From Verrucomicrobiota bacterium (lineage in GTDB: Bacteria > Verrucomicrobiota > Verrucomicrobiia > Limisphaerales > UBA11320), in contig JACQFQ010000056.1 of the NCBI GenBank assembly GCA_016199985.1, positions 1-64,000 of the forward strand: a stretch of 64,000 nt of DNA, in the 5' to 3' direction. The notes under the pieces are model-generated. The model saw only the letters and a list, made by a program, of their open reading frames with translations. It had not been told where the DNA came from and ran no database searches. Each line of letters begins with the position of its first letter. Positions within the stretch are counted from its first letter, which is position 1. This document shows, in pieces, positions 8,613 through 18,153 of this stretch. A program made the translations under genes and the position numbers.

Positions 8613-9595
8613 GAGAAGCCGACTGTCCTGAGCCCATACCCCTGGCTCGGTCCACGGAGGATCGAACCTGCCTTGGGACGGGGCCGCGCGGAGTGGTGCG
8701 CCTTGAGGTCGCGGAAGTTTTTGAGCAGAGCACCTTGACCGAGGCCTATTCCAGCAGCCCGCTCCGACTGCTGACCCCTCGCTCACGGGGGCTGAGCGTT
8801 TGGGGATACCTCAGCAATCTCGGCGGTGGATTGGTCGCCGGCGACCAAACCCATGTGTCCTGCTCTGTTGGGAGGAACAGCCGATGTTTTCTCGGAACCC
8901 AGTCCTCCACCAAAATCTACCGGAATCCAGAGGGGCTACCCTGCCAGCATCAGACCGTCGCAGCCGTCGCTTCCGGTGGTCTTCTCGTGTGGGCGCCTGA
9001 TCCGGTGCAGGCTTTCGCCGAGTCCATCTACGCACAGCGGCAAAAGTTTCTCCTGGCGCCCGGAGCCTCGTTGGTGCTTCTGGATTGGTTCACTTCGGGA
9101 CGGATGGCTCGTGGCGAGCGATGGCAGTTTCATTGTCTTCAAAGTCGGAACGAAGTTTGGGAGTCCTCGCCCGAGGAACTCAATCCCACTTTATCCGACT
9201 CCAGCCAGATGCCCCTGAACCGCGCCAGTCCGGGGTCACGACAAGTTCCTCAGCCGACGGGCGGATCCAAACTGCTTTTCCTCGATTCCCTCTTCCTGGA
9301 CTCGCGAACCCAATCGCTCAACTCACCTTGCCGACTCGGACGCTTCAACTGCGTTGCCTTTCTGTTGTTGCTCGGACCGATGGTTTTCGCCGCGGCCGAG
9401 TCGCTCGTCAAGTCATTCGCCGGCGCGGAGCTCCGCCAACGTTCGCCGACCTTCATGAGCGTCAGCCCTCGTGAGCACGGAGCGCTCCTTCGTATTGCGG
9501 GCGAGCGCACCCTGGACGTTGCCAACGCGCTTCACACGCGCCTCTCCTTCCTGGCTCCCTTGCTGGGCGATCATCCATGGATGAGAAGGTTCTAG
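8609..9595 (+). CDS. ureD: Urease accessory protein UreD (UreH)
   Basis: A 328-residue UreD-family protein. UreD binds apo-urease and forms the scaffold through which UreF and UreG deliver nickel. Family marks are STLTEAYSSSPLRLLTPR near the N-terminus, LGGGLVAGDQ, LGTQSSTKIYR and LLDWFTSGRMARGERW. The middle region (residues about 190-240) is Ser/Pro-rich and divergent. It overlaps the urtE stop (ATGA) and is followed after only 3 bases by an open frame that contains ureAB, so it belongs to the same transcript. Confidence 0.88.
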   Translation: MREADCPEPIPLARSTEDRTCLGTGPRGVVRLEVAEVFEQSTLTEAYSSSPLRLLTPRSRGLSVWGYLSNLGGGLVAGDQTHVSCSVGRNSRCFLGTQSSTKIYRNPEGLPCQHQTVAAVASGGLLVWAPDPVQAFAESIYAQRQKFLLAPGASLVLLDWFTSGRMARGERWQFHCLQSRNEVWESSPEELNPTLSDSSQMPLNRASPGSRQVPQPTGGSKLLFLDSLFLDSRTQSLNSPCRLGRFNCVAFLLLLGPMVFAAAESLVKSFAGAELRQRSPTFMSVSPREHGALLRIAGERTLDVANALHTRLSFLAPLLGDHPWMRRF

Positions 9596-9676
9596 TGGTT
9601 GCCGTCACAGCACTGTTCCCACGCCAAGGGACGCAGGAGCTTGAGCGCTTTCCTGAAAACGATAGCATTCGAACGT

Positions 9677-10432
9677 ATGCACCTCTCTCCGCGCGAAATT
9701 GAGAAGCTGATTCTTCACAACGCGGGATTCCTGGCTCAGAAGCGACTCGCCCGCGGGTTGCGATTGAACCAGCCGGAATCCGTCGCCCTGATTGCCACAC
9801 AACTGCTTGAATTCATCCGCGACGGGAGCAGCGTGGCGCAGCTCATGAGCGTCGGCCGTCAAATGCTGGGACGGAAGCAGGTGATGATTGGAGTCCCGGA
9901 GATGATTCTCGAGGTGCAGGTGGAAGGCACTTTCCCGGATGGGTCCAAGCTGGTCACCGTGCATCATCCCATCGCTCAGGAGTCGGGGAACCTTGAGCTT
10001 GCGCTCCAAGGCAGCTTTCTACCGGCGCCGGACTCCTCCGCTTTCGCCTCCAATCCCTGTGAAGCGACGCAGAGCCCGTTTGAAGTCCTCGAGGGCGAGA
10101 TCGAGTTGAACGCAGGCAGGGCCCCTGTGGAGATCAGGGTGACAAATCTTGGCGATCGAGCGATCCAGGTGGGGAGTCATTACCATTTCATCGAAACCAA
10201 CCCTTCCCTCGAGTTCGACCGAGGCGCCGCGTATGGAATGCGTTTGGACATCCCCGCGGGGACTGCGGTGCGATTCGAGCCAGGCGAGACAAAATCCGTG
10301 ACGCTTGTTGAAATCGGAGGACGCAGAGTGATCCAGGGAGGGAATAACTTCGCCTCTGGAAAAGTATCGGCGGCGGGCAGGAAAGCCGCCGTGAAAAAAG
10401 CGAAAGCGAAAGCGTTCGCTCACGGGAAATGA
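9677..10432 (+). CDS. ureAB: Fused urease gamma-beta subunit
   Basis: A 251-residue structural subunit in which urease gamma (residues 1 to about 100: [20 protein letters not shown], ending [14 protein letters not shown]) is joined to urease beta (from about residue 139: [35 protein letters not shown]). Urease alpha is encoded next. Fusion of gamma and beta is the arrangement of Helicobacter UreA. Most other bacteria encode them separately. The linker is about 40 residues. The C-terminus carries a Lys/Ala-rich tail. The open frame extends upstream to 9599, but residues MHLSPRE are the conserved N-terminus, so 9677 is the start. It lies 4 bases before ureC. Confidence 0.93.
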   Translation: MHLSPREIEKLILHNAGFLAQKRLARGLRLNQPESVALIATQLLEFIRDGSSVAQLMSVGRQMLGRKQVMIGVPEMILEVQVEGTFPDGSKLVTVHHPIAQESGNLELALQGSFLPAPDSSAFASNPCEATQSPFEVLEGEIELNAGRAPVEIRVTNLGDRAIQVGSHYHFIETNPSLEFDRGAAYGMRLDIPAGTAVRFEPGETKSVTLVEIGGRRVIQGGNNFASGKVSAAGRKAAVKKAKAKAFAHGK

Positions 10433-10436
10433 TGAC

Positions 10437-12152
10437 ATGGCACACAAAATAAAGCGCTCGCATTACGCGCAGATGTTTGGCCCAACCACCGGGGACAGGG
10501 TGCGTCTGGGAGACACCTCCTTGATCTTGGAGGTTGAGAAGGACCTCGCCTTCTATGGTGACGAATGCAAATTCGGGGGCGGGAAAGTGATCCGTGAGGG
10601 GATGGGGCAAGCAACGGGTGTGGCAGAAAAGGACGCTCTGGATGCCGTCATCACGAATGCGCTCATCATGGATTTCACGGGGATCTACAAGGCGGACATC
10701 GGCATCAAGGGAGGCTTGATCGTGGGGATTGGAAAGGCGGGCAATCCTGACGTCATGACGGGCGTGGGTCGCTCCCTGATCGTCTCCGTGAACACCGAGG
10801 TCATCGCGGCGGAAGGACTCCTTGTCACCGCTGGCGGACTGGACACCCATGTGCATTTCATCTGTCCACAGCAGGCGCATGAAGCGATTGCCGCGGGTCT
10901 TACGACAATGGTGGGCGGGGGCACTGGCCCGGCCGCGGGAACCTGCGCCACAACCTGCACACCGAGCCCGTTCTATTTGCGAGGCATGATGCGGGCTGTC
11001 GAAGGCCTGCCGCTCAACTTTGGTTTCACTGGGAAGGGAAACACTTCGCATCCAGCGGGACTTCGTGAGCAAATCCTGGCGGGGGCGATTGGCCTGAAGC
11101 TCCATGAAGATTGGGGAACCACTCCGGCAGCCATCGACTGCTGCCTGACGATCGCCGACAAATACGATGTTCAGGTCACGATTCACACGGACACGCTCAA
11201 TGAGTCCACATTTGTCGAAGGGACCATCGCCGCATTTCGCGGCCGGACAGTCCATACCTATCATTCAGAGGGCGCCGGCGGCGGCCACGCGCCCGACATC
11301 CTTCGTGTCTGCGGCGAAGCCAATGTCCTGCCTAGCTCCACGAATCCAACAAAGCCCTACACTGTGAACACGCTGGATGAGCATTTGGATATGCTCATGG
11401 TGTGCCATCACCTCAACCCAAACCTCCCCGAAGACGTCGCGTTCGCCGAAAGCCGGATTCGGGGAGAAACCATCGCCGCAGAGGACATCCTTCATGACAT
11501 CGGCGCGATCAGCATGATGAGTTCCGATTCTCAAGCGATGGGACGCATCGGCGAGGTCATCACTCGCACCTGGCAGACCGCCGACAAAATGAAGCGCCAG
11601 CGAGGGGTTCTCCCGGAGGAAACCTCGGGCAATGACAATGTCCGGATCAAGCGCTACCTCTCCAAATACACGATCAACCCCGCGATCACCCATGGAATGT
11701 CCCGTTGGATTGGATCGATAGAAGTCGGGAAGCTTGCCGATCTCGTGCTGTGGAAGCCCCAGTTTTTTGGCGCCAAACCCGAGATGGTCATCAAGGGGGG
11801 CATGATCGCCTGGGCTCAGATGGGAGATCCCAACGCGAGCATCCCGACGCCACAGCCCGTCTTCATGCGACCCATGTTCGGAGGGATGGGATCCGCTCCT
11901 GGCTTAGGCTCCATCCTCTTCGTGAGCGATCTGTGCAAGTCCTCGGGCGTCGGCGAAAGTTACGGGCTCACAAAACGGATGGAGCCCGTCAGCAACTGTC
12001 GAGATCTGCGCAAGAAAGACCTGAAATGGAACACCCTCACGCCAAGAATCGAAATCGATCCGGAAACGTATGTCGTGCGAGCCAATGGGGTGGTGTTGAC
12101 CTGTGAACCCGCTCGAGTGCTTCCTCTTGCTCAAAAGTTTTTCCTCTTCTGA
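10437..12152 (+). CDS. ureC: Urease alpha (catalytic) subunit
   Basis: A 571-residue urease catalytic subunit. It hydrolyses urea to ammonia and carbamate at a dinuclear nickel centre. The metal ligands of the HVHF motif fall at His138 and His140. The carbamylated lysine is Lys221 in [12 protein letters not shown]. The mobile-flap Cys-His pair is Cys323-His324 in [22 protein letters not shown], split as MVCHHL and the following helix. The N-terminus ([18 protein letters not shown]) and the C-terminal Phe are those of the family. All catalytic residues I looked for are present, so the enzyme should be active once nickel-loaded. Confidence 0.98.
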   Translation: MAHKIKRSHYAQMFGPTTGDRVRLGDTSLILEVEKDLAFYGDECKFGGGKVIREGMGQATGVAEKDALDAVITNALIMDFTGIYKADIGIKGGLIVGIGKAGNPDVMTGVGRSLIVSVNTEVIAAEGLLVTAGGLDTHVHFICPQQAHEAIAAGLTTMVGGGTGPAAGTCATTCTPSPFYLRGMMRAVEGLPLNFGFTGKGNTSHPAGLREQILAGAIGLKLHEDWGTTPAAIDCCLTIADKYDVQVTIHTDTLNESTFVEGTIAAFRGRTVHTYHSEGAGGGHAPDILRVCGEANVLPSSTNPTKPYTVNTLDEHLDMLMVCHHLNPNLPEDVAFAESRIRGETIAAEDILHDIGAISMMSSDSQAMGRIGEVITRTWQTADKMKRQRGVLPEETSGNDNVRIKRYLSKYTINPAITHGMSRWIGSIEVGKLADLVLWKPQFFGAKPEMVIKGGMIAWAQMGDPNASIPTPQPVFMRPMFGGMGSAPGLGSILFVSDLCKSSGVGESYGLTKRMEPVSNCRDLRKKDLKWNTLTPRIEIDPETYVVRANGVVLTCEPARVLPLAQKFFLF

Positions 12153-12154
12153 CA

Positions 12155-12901
12155 ATGCGGTCGCTGCCGATTCCGATTGTCGATCCCTGCGGTGAGGGAA
12201 CGCTCTGTTCAAAGCCGGTTGCGGAAATGGACGAGAGCGAAGCTTGCGACTGGTTGGTCTGGCAGTTGGCTGACTCCGCATTCCCTTCCGGCGGATTCGC
12301 GCACTCGGGCGGGTTGGAGGCTGCCTGGCAATTGGGCGAGATTTCAGAACGGTCGGAGCTTGTCTCCTACATGGACGCGGCGATGGAACAGGCGTCCTGT
12401 GGCGCCCTCCGTCTGGTGCTCGCCACTCTTGAGGAGCCAGCGCGAGCAGGAGAGTTTGATCGCATCGCCGAGGCCTTTCTCACCAATCACGTGTCCAATC
12501 GTGCCAGTCGATCGCAAGGAAAAGCCCTGATGGCGGCCATGGGACGCATCTTCATTCGCTCCCATCCTCCATCCGTCCAAGAGAACACTGTCCCCCTTCC
12601 TTTCTGCCATCTCAGCACGGTGTTCGGTTTTTGGCTTCATCGACTGGGCATCCCGCAGCGCAGCGCTGCCCGGCTGTTCATGTTCCACCAACTGCGTGGG
12701 CTCATCGCTGCCGCGGTGCGACTGGGAGCTATCGGCCCCATGGATGGCCAGCTGCTCCAACATTCCTTTGCGAAGCGCGCCGACTCGCTCTCACGTCAGA
12801 CCTCCATGAAATCCATTGCCGACCTGACCCAGATCACGCCCCTCATCGACCTCTGGCAGGGCGCACAAGACCAGTTGTATTCCCGACTTTTCCAAAGCTA
12901 A
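12155..12901 (+). CDS. ureF: Urease accessory protein UreF
   Basis: A 248-residue UreF-family protein. UreF bridges UreD and UreG and acts as the fidelity factor for nickel insertion. Family marks: [24 protein letters not shown] near residues 30-53 (split by the strong [13 protein letters not shown] core), [16 protein letters not shown], and [20 protein letters not shown]. Start 2 bases after the ureC stop. The first 25 residues before [12 protein letters not shown] are not conserved and the true start could be the internal Met at 12227. Confidence 0.92.
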   Translation: MRSLPIPIVDPCGEGTLCSKPVAEMDESEACDWLVWQLADSAFPSGGFAHSGGLEAAWQLGEISERSELVSYMDAAMEQASCGALRLVLATLEEPARAGEFDRIAEAFLTNHVSNRASRSQGKALMAAMGRIFIRSHPPSVQENTVPLPFCHLSTVFGFWLHRLGIPQRSAARLFMFHQLRGLIAAAVRLGAIGPMDGQLLQHSFAKRADSLSRQTSMKSIADLTQITPLIDLWQGAQDQLYSRLFQS

Positions 12902-12914
12902 CACTCATCGCGAT

Positions 12915-13646
12915 ATGTCACATCGACACTCCCACTCCTCAGAAGACCACGGGCACACTCACGAACACTCCGATCACCCTGGCCACTTTCACAACCGTGA
13001 ACAGGCGCTCGACCGAGACTATCATCAACGCGCGTTTACCGTTGGCGTCGGGGGCCCCGTAGGAAGCGGCAAAACAGCCCTCATGCTTCAGCTCTGTCGT
13101 CATCTTCGAGACCGCATTGAGCTGGGCGCGGTCACCAACGACATTTTCACCAGAGAGGACGCTGAATTCCTGACACGCAACGAGGCTCTCGAGGCGTCCA
13201 GAATCCGAGCCGTTGAAACAGGCGGTTGCCCCCATGCCGCCATTCGAGAGGATATCTCAGCCAACCTCGTGGCGCTCGAAGAGCTGCATGAATCCCTCCA
13301 TCCACAAATACTCCTGATCGAGTCCGGGGGAGACAATCTCGCCGCGTGCTTCAGTCGGGAGCTGGCGGACTACACGATCCAAGTGATCGACGTGGCGGGG
13401 GGCGACAAGATTCCTCGCAAGGGAGGGCCAGGCATCACTCAGAGCGATCTCCTCGTGATCAACAAAACAGACTTGGCTGAGGCCGTCGGAGCCAACTTGG
13501 CGGTGATGGAAAGGGACGCGAAAAAGATGCGAGGCGTCGGCCCGTTCGTGTTCGCTCAAGTCAAACACGACGTCGGAGTCGATGCCATCGTCGATCACAT
13601 TCTCCATGCCTGGCGGCACGCGACGGGCGTAGAACACAAGCACTGA
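12915..13646 (+). CDS. ureG: Urease accessory GTPase UreG with His-rich N-terminus
   Basis: A 243-residue SIMIBI-class GTPase that couples GTP hydrolysis to nickel delivery to urease. P-loop GPVGSGKT is at residues 47-54. Other marks are [27 protein letters not shown] (the nickel-binding Cys-Pro-His), and the base-recognition motif [15 protein letters not shown]. The first 26 residues contain ten histidines. That extension is seen in some UreG proteins and can store nickel. Because no ureE (nickel metallochaperone) gene is present in this locus, the His-rich tail may take over part of its role. That role is an inference. Last gene of the urea block. Confidence 0.96.
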   Translation: MSHRHSHSSEDHGHTHEHSDHPGHFHNREQALDRDYHQRAFTVGVGGPVGSGKTALMLQLCRHLRDRIELGAVTNDIFTREDAEFLTRNEALEASRIRAVETGGCPHAAIREDISANLVALEELHESLHPQILLIESGGDNLAACFSRELADYTIQVIDVAGGDKIPRKGGPGITQSDLLVINKTDLAEAVGANLAVMERDAKKMRGVGPFVFAQVKHDVGVDAIVDHILHAWRHATGVEHKH

Positions 13647-14089
13647 GCGTCATGACAGTAGGTCTCCGGTCTGGGTTTAGGGACAATGCCTGCAAGCCTT
13701 AAAAAGGTTGGTGGAGTTGATTGCAGCCCATGTTTACAGGCCTGGCGAGCGACGTGTCGGCAAAAGCATTCGAGTCGGCCTTTTCCAGAATCACACGGAT
13801 ATCACCCGGCAGTTGCAAAGCGCGGTGATCGCTATCCACCAAATACCAAGACCCCTACTGATGGCGTGGCTGCGCTCCCAGGACGGTTGAATTCCTCGAT
13901 CTCTGCCGGGGAAATAGACAACCACGGGAAGATCCTCAGCCAGCTGGCGACCGACCTTCGCAGTACGCCACCGGTCCACTCCCTTCGCGCGTCGCGCTAC
14001 AACGCCCTGTCGGTTGGGCGGCCACGCTATCCGCCCGCCCATCGCCCCGGCTTGCCGTACCGCCGCTAAAGTGCGAGTCTCAAGCTCGA
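13647..14089. other. 443-bp spacer between the urea block and the sigma-factor gene
   Basis: I see no supported gene. Open frames here are Arg/Pro-rich without family resemblance and lack ribosome binding sites. The spacer coincides with the place where the sequence becomes visibly richer in G+C (gcg/cgc codons dominate from about 14100 on). It may be the edge of an acquired or rearranged block and could hold a degenerate element, but I recognise no repeat ends or transposase remnant. Confidence 0.4.
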
Positions 14090-14839
14090 ATGGCCGACAA
14101 TCCTCTCGATAGCCGACCCCGAGGCGGAGCCGCCGCGATGTTCGCGACCACGCATTGGAGCGTTGTGTTCAGGGCGGGAGATTCGCAAGGCGATGAGCAC
14201 GTCAAGGCCCTCGACGCCCTGTGCCGCGGCTATTGGTATCCGCTCTACGCCTACGTCCGCCGGTTGGGCCATTCCCCGCACGACGCCCAGGATTTCACCC
14301 AAGCCTTCTTCGCCTACCTCCTCTCCAAGCGTCTCCTCACCAAAGCCACCCCCGAGAGCGGACGCTTCCGATCCTTTCTCCTGGGCTCGCTGAAAAACTT
14401 CATGGCGAACGAATGGCGGCGGCAAAGCGCGCAGAAGCGCGACGATCGCCGGACGATCTCCTTCGACGCCCAGGACGCGGAGCAACGCTACGCGATCGAG
14501 CCGATGGATGAGGCCAATCCGCAGTTGCTCTATGAGCAAGCCTGGGCGGTCGCGGTGCTGGAGCAGTCCCTGTCGCTGCTCGAAGCGGAGTACGCGGCCT
14601 CGGGCAAACAGCCCCTCTTCGACCACCTCGCGCCCTGCCTTCAAGGCGACCGGCAGGCCCGCCCTTACGCCGAGATCGGCGCGCGGCTCGCCATGAGCGA
14701 AGGCGCGGTGAAGGTTGCGGCGCATCGGCTGCGCCAACGCTACCGGGAATTGCTCCGCGCCTCGGTTGCGAACACGGTCGCCGACCCTCTCGAGATCGAC
14801 GGCGAGCTGCGTCATTTGATGAACGTGCTGGGCCGATGA
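14090..14839 (+). CDS. ECF-type RNA polymerase sigma factor
   Basis: A 249-residue protein resembling the extracytoplasmic-function-like sigma factors common in Planctomycetota and Verrucomicrobiota. The N-terminal part FATTHWSVVFRAG is typical of this group. A sigma-2-like region follows (YVRRLGHSPHDAQDFTQAFF, residues about 57-80) and then FRSFLLGSLKNFMANEWRR. The C-terminal sigma-4 region reads YAEIGARLAMSEGAVKVAAHRLRQRYRELLR, a helix-turn-helix that would contact the -35 element. The Met at 14138 is an alternative start. It lies 168 bases before a Ser/Thr kinase gene, a recurrent pairing in which the kinase is thought to control the sigma factor. No anti-sigma gene is seen. Confidence 0.85.
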   Translation: MADNPLDSRPRGGAAAMFATTHWSVVFRAGDSQGDEHVKALDALCRGYWYPLYAYVRRLGHSPHDAQDFTQAFFAYLLSKRLLTKATPESGRFRSFLLGSLKNFMANEWRRQSAQKRDDRRTISFDAQDAEQRYAIEPMDEANPQLLYEQAWAVAVLEQSLSLLEAEYAASGKQPLFDHLAPCLQGDRQARPYAEIGARLAMSEGAVKVAAHRLRQRYRELLRASVANTVADPLEIDGELRHLMNVLGR

Positions 14840-15007
14840 GCGTGTAACCGTGCCACTCCTTTCCACAAGTAGTAGGGTGAAGCCCCTCTCGAGCAACGGG
14901 TCCCCACGACCTGCGCGCGCGCGCCATCGACGCCGAAGCGCGCGGGCCATTTCTTCAGTCGCGCGAAACGGGGGTCCGCGAAGGGACTTCGACGAAGCGG
15001 CGACATC

Positions 15008-18000
15008 ATGACGATTCCAGCAACCACCACGTGCCCGGACTGCGGCGCGGCGATTCCGAGGCAATGGACGCGCCCGCTGTGTCCGCGATGCGTGTTGCGC
15101 TTCACCCTGTCGGATGAAGCGGAGGCGCCGCCTCCCGACCCCCTCAGGGAAGGGACCCTGCGGCGCTTCGGTGACTACGAGCTGATCGGCGAGCTGGGCC
15201 GAGGCGGCATGGGGGTGGTCTATCAGGCGCGCCACCTGGCTCTCAACAGGACGGTCGCCCTGAAGATGCTCCATCCTTCCCGGCTCTCCTCGGCAATCCC
15301 GCTGCAAAGATTTCGCCAGGAAGCCGAGGCGATCGCGGCGCTGGATCATCCCCATATTCTTCCCGTTTATGAGGTGGGCTCGATCCAGGGACAGCCTTAC
15401 TTCACGATGCGGCTGGCCGAGAAGGGAAGCCTGGCGTCGCAAGCCGCCGTCGGGCGAAGCCCCGATGCGGAACGCGTCAGCGAAAAGGAGCGTGTCGCCG
15501 AACAGGTTTCGATTGTCGCCCAGATTGCGCGCGCGGTGCATTACGCTCATCAGCGCGGCATCCAGCACCGGGATCTCAAGCCCCACAACATCCTCCTCGA
15601 CGCCGAAGGCCGTCCGTACGTGGCGGATTTCGGCCTCGCGAAATTCGCCGACCGGGACAGCAGCCTGACATTCAGCACCGACGTCATCGGCAGCCCCGCC
15701 TACATGTCGCCGGAGCAAGTCGCGGGCGACAGCAAAAACCTGAGCGCGGCGTCCGATATCTATGGCTTGGGAGCGATCCTGTTCGAGCTCCTCGCCGGCA
15801 AGCCTCCCTTCTCCGGAGAGAACATCACGGCTTTGCTTCGCGCGATCGTCGAGGACGAGCCGGACGCGTCGGCTCTGGCCGATCCCGACTTACGAACCGT
15901 CTGCCTCAAGTGCCTGAACAAGGACTCGCGCCAGCGCTACTCCTCCGCCGGGGCGCTGGCCGAGGAACTCGAGCGCTGGCAGCGCGGGGAGCATGTGCTG
16001 GCGCGTCCTGCGTCCGCCGGCGAGCGACTCGGCCGATGGCTCCGCCGTCGTCCTGGGCTGGCCACGGCGCTCGGCGCCCTCTTCCTGGCCGTTCTCGCGG
16101 GCATCGTGGGCATCGCCCTCCAATGGCGAAGGGCCGAGGATCACGCTTTCCAGCGCGACGTGGAACGTTACGTCGCCGACATGCAGGTGGCTTCGCAGGC
16201 GCTGGAAGGCCACGACCTGGGCCTCGCCCGCGGCATGCTGGCCGCGCAGGTCCCCAAGCCGGGGCAGCGTGATTTGCGCGGAGTCGAGTGGCGTTTCCTT
16301 CAGCAGATGTGCCAGGGCCAGCATCAGATGACGCTGACGGGACACACCGCGACGGTCACCTCCGTCGCGCTGTCGAGCGATGGTCGGCTGGCGGCCTCCG
16401 GCGGGATGGACGCGACCATTCATCTCTGGGACCTCGAGACGCGCCGCAGCGTCGCGACGATTCCCGCGCATGACACTGTGGTCTGGTCGGTGGCGTTCAC
16501 AGCGGACGCCGAGCGGGTGGTCAGCGCGGGCGCCGATGGGAAGGTCGCTTTCTGGACGAGAGAGGGCCGGCCGGCCGAACCCTCGCTCCCAGGACGCAAC
16601 GCCGCGCTCTCCGGCGATGGAAGCCGGTTGGCCGTTTCGATGTCCGCGCCGTTCCGGTACTTCGAAGCCAAGCCCGGGCTTCAGGTCTGGGATTGGCGCG
16701 CTCGGAGGCTTCTTTTTGAAACCAACCTGGTGGCGCGTCGCGTCGCGCTCTCGAGCGATGGACGCTGGCTCGCCGCGGGCGGGGAGCGAAAAGACATTTT
16801 GATGTGGAATCTCGACACGGGAGAACGCAGGACGCTCCCGACGACCGACTCCCCCTGGTCCATCGCTTTTTCACCGGACGGCAGAAGGCTGGCGGCGGCC
16901 GGGTTCACCATGGGAGCGCGGATGTGGAATCTCAGCGGCGGCTCCAGCGCGCCCGTGGCGCTTGTCGGACATCGCTTCAAGGTCTGGGACGTGGGCTTCT
17001 CCCCGGACAGCCGCCAAATCATCTCCACGGGATCCGATCGCACCCTCCAGATTCGCGAGATTGACGCCTTGGACCATTCCACCATCCTCGACGGCCACGA
17101 CGACGAAGTGTGGGACGTGGCCTGGAGCCGCGATGGATCGCGACTCGCGACGGGAAGCAAGGACATGACGGTGCGGATCTGGCGCCCGGATTCCGAGTCG
17201 CGGCCGCGCGGCATCTCCGCCATGCACAATTGGGCTCCTCGATTCTCCCGAACCGGAAAGCGATTGCTCACCCTGCGCGAGGACGCAAGCCGGATCCCCA
17301 CAGTGACGCTCCTCGACGCGAGCGACGGAAACGCGATTGCCAGGTTCGCGAATCGGCTCGTGGCGGGCTTTGGCGCCAATGGAGAGGATGTCGTGCTCTG
17401 GAACGAGGAGAGCTCCGAGCTGGAACATTGGAATGCCGCCACGCGATCCTTGACTCGCGGCCCCGTCCTTGAGGGCTCTCGGCAGCCCCGGGCCGGGAAC
17501 CTCTTCGCCATTTCCCAGGATGGCTCGACGCTTGCCATCGGGTTTGAGCGGGAATCGATTGTGAGCCGCCTAGCGGACGGCAGGAAGATCGCGACCATCC
17601 CCAAGCCAGGCGATTATCCTCTCCTGGCGCTGGCGCTGAGCCCTCATGGCGAAGATTTGGCGCTGACCATCTCATCGCCGTACACGATCTGGCTCCACCA
17701 CCTGCCGTCCGGACGCTCCATCACCCTCACCAACCACACCGAGGAGGTGAAGGGCCTGGCGTTCTCCCCGGATGGCGGGACTCTCGCCAGCGCCGGAGTG
17801 GATCGTGTCATCCGTCTCTGGACCGTCAACGATGGACGACTGGTCGGGGAGTTGGTGCGTTACTACGAGGAAGCCAGCTCGGTTTCATTCTCACCGGATG
17901 GGCGCCTCCTGGCTTCCATCGGAGCGATGCAGTCGGTGGATCTCTGGCATCTGCCCACGCTCCGTCAGGTGATGTCGCTCAACCTTCCCCACGCCGGGCC

Positions 18001-18097
18001 GCACATCGTCTTCTCGCCGGCGGGGGACGCCATCGCGTACACTGCGGTTCCCAACACCGTGCGGATCCTCAGGACCGTGGACTCCACGAGCCGTTGA
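15008..18097 (+). CDS. Membrane Ser/Thr protein kinase with WD40 beta-propeller sensor
   Basis: A 1029-residue Hanks-type kinase. A zinc ribbon (Cys9, Cys12, Cys25, Cys28) opens the protein. The kinase domain starts near FGDYELIGELGRGGMGVVY and has Lys in TVALKML, the catalytic loop HRDLKPHNILLD, metal-binding DFGLAKF and SPAYMSPEQ. One transmembrane helix (about residues 351-374) follows. The rest, to the C-terminus, consists of many WD40 repeats (for example LTGHTATVTSVALSSDGR and DGHDDEVWDVAWSRDGS), which would lie outside the cytoplasm or form a scaffold. Together with the upstream sigma factor this looks like a sensory/regulatory module. The signal and substrate are unknown. Confidence 0.93.
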   Translation: MTIPATTTCPDCGAAIPRQWTRPLCPRCVLRFTLSDEAEAPPPDPLREGTLRRFGDYELIGELGRGGMGVVYQARHLALNRTVALKMLHPSRLSSAIPLQRFRQEAEAIAALDHPHILPVYEVGSIQGQPYFTMRLAEKGSLASQAAVGRSPDAERVSEKERVAEQVSIVAQIARAVHYAHQRGIQHRDLKPHNILLDAEGRPYVADFGLAKFADRDSSLTFSTDVIGSPAYMSPEQVAGDSKNLSAASDIYGLGAILFELLAGKPPFSGENITALLRAIVEDEPDASALADPDLRTVCLKCLNKDSRQRYSSAGALAEELERWQRGEHVLARPASAGERLGRWLRRRPGLATALGALFLAVLAGIVGIALQWRRAEDHAFQRDVERYVADMQVASQALEGHDLGLARGMLAAQVPKPGQRDLRGVEWRFLQQMCQGQHQMTLTGHTATVTSVALSSDGRLAASGGMDATIHLWDLETRRSVATIPAHDTVVWSVAFTADAERVVSAGADGKVAFWTREGRPAEPSLPGRNAALSGDGSRLAVSMSAPFRYFEAKPGLQVWDWRARRLLFETNLVARRVALSSDGRWLAAGGERKDILMWNLDTGERRTLPTTDSPWSIAFSPDGRRLAAAGFTMGARMWNLSGGSSAPVALVGHRFKVWDVGFSPDSRQIISTGSDRTLQIREIDALDHSTILDGHDDEVWDVAWSRDGSRLATGSKDMTVRIWRPDSESRPRGISAMHNWAPRFSRTGKRLLTLREDASRIPTVTLLDASDGNAIARFANRLVAGFGANGEDVVLWNEESSELEHWNAATRSLTRGPVLEGSRQPRAGNLFAISQDGSTLAIGFERESIVSRLADGRKIATIPKPGDYPLLALALSPHGEDLALTISSPYTIWLHHLPSGRSITLTNHTEEVKGLAFSPDGGTLASAGVDRVIRLWTVNDGRLVGELVRYYEEASSVSFSPDGRLLASIGAMQSVDLWHLPTLRQVMSLNLPHAGPHIVFSPAGDAIAYTAVPNTVRILRTVDSTSR

Positions 18098-18153
18098 CTT
18101 CCCGGCGCGCGCTGTGTTGACTCGGCCCGACACCCGCCGTGTCCCTTTCATTC

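Noticed and set aside
13686-14069. Possible small gene in the spacer after ureG
   Set aside because: The translation is Arg/Pro-rich without recognisable family and starts inside unsupported sequence. A remnant cannot be excluded but cannot be supported.
14066-15718. Minus-strand open frame of 550 codons
   Set aside because: Antisense to the sigma factor and kinase genes; composition is Arg/Gly-rich shadow sequence with no family marks.
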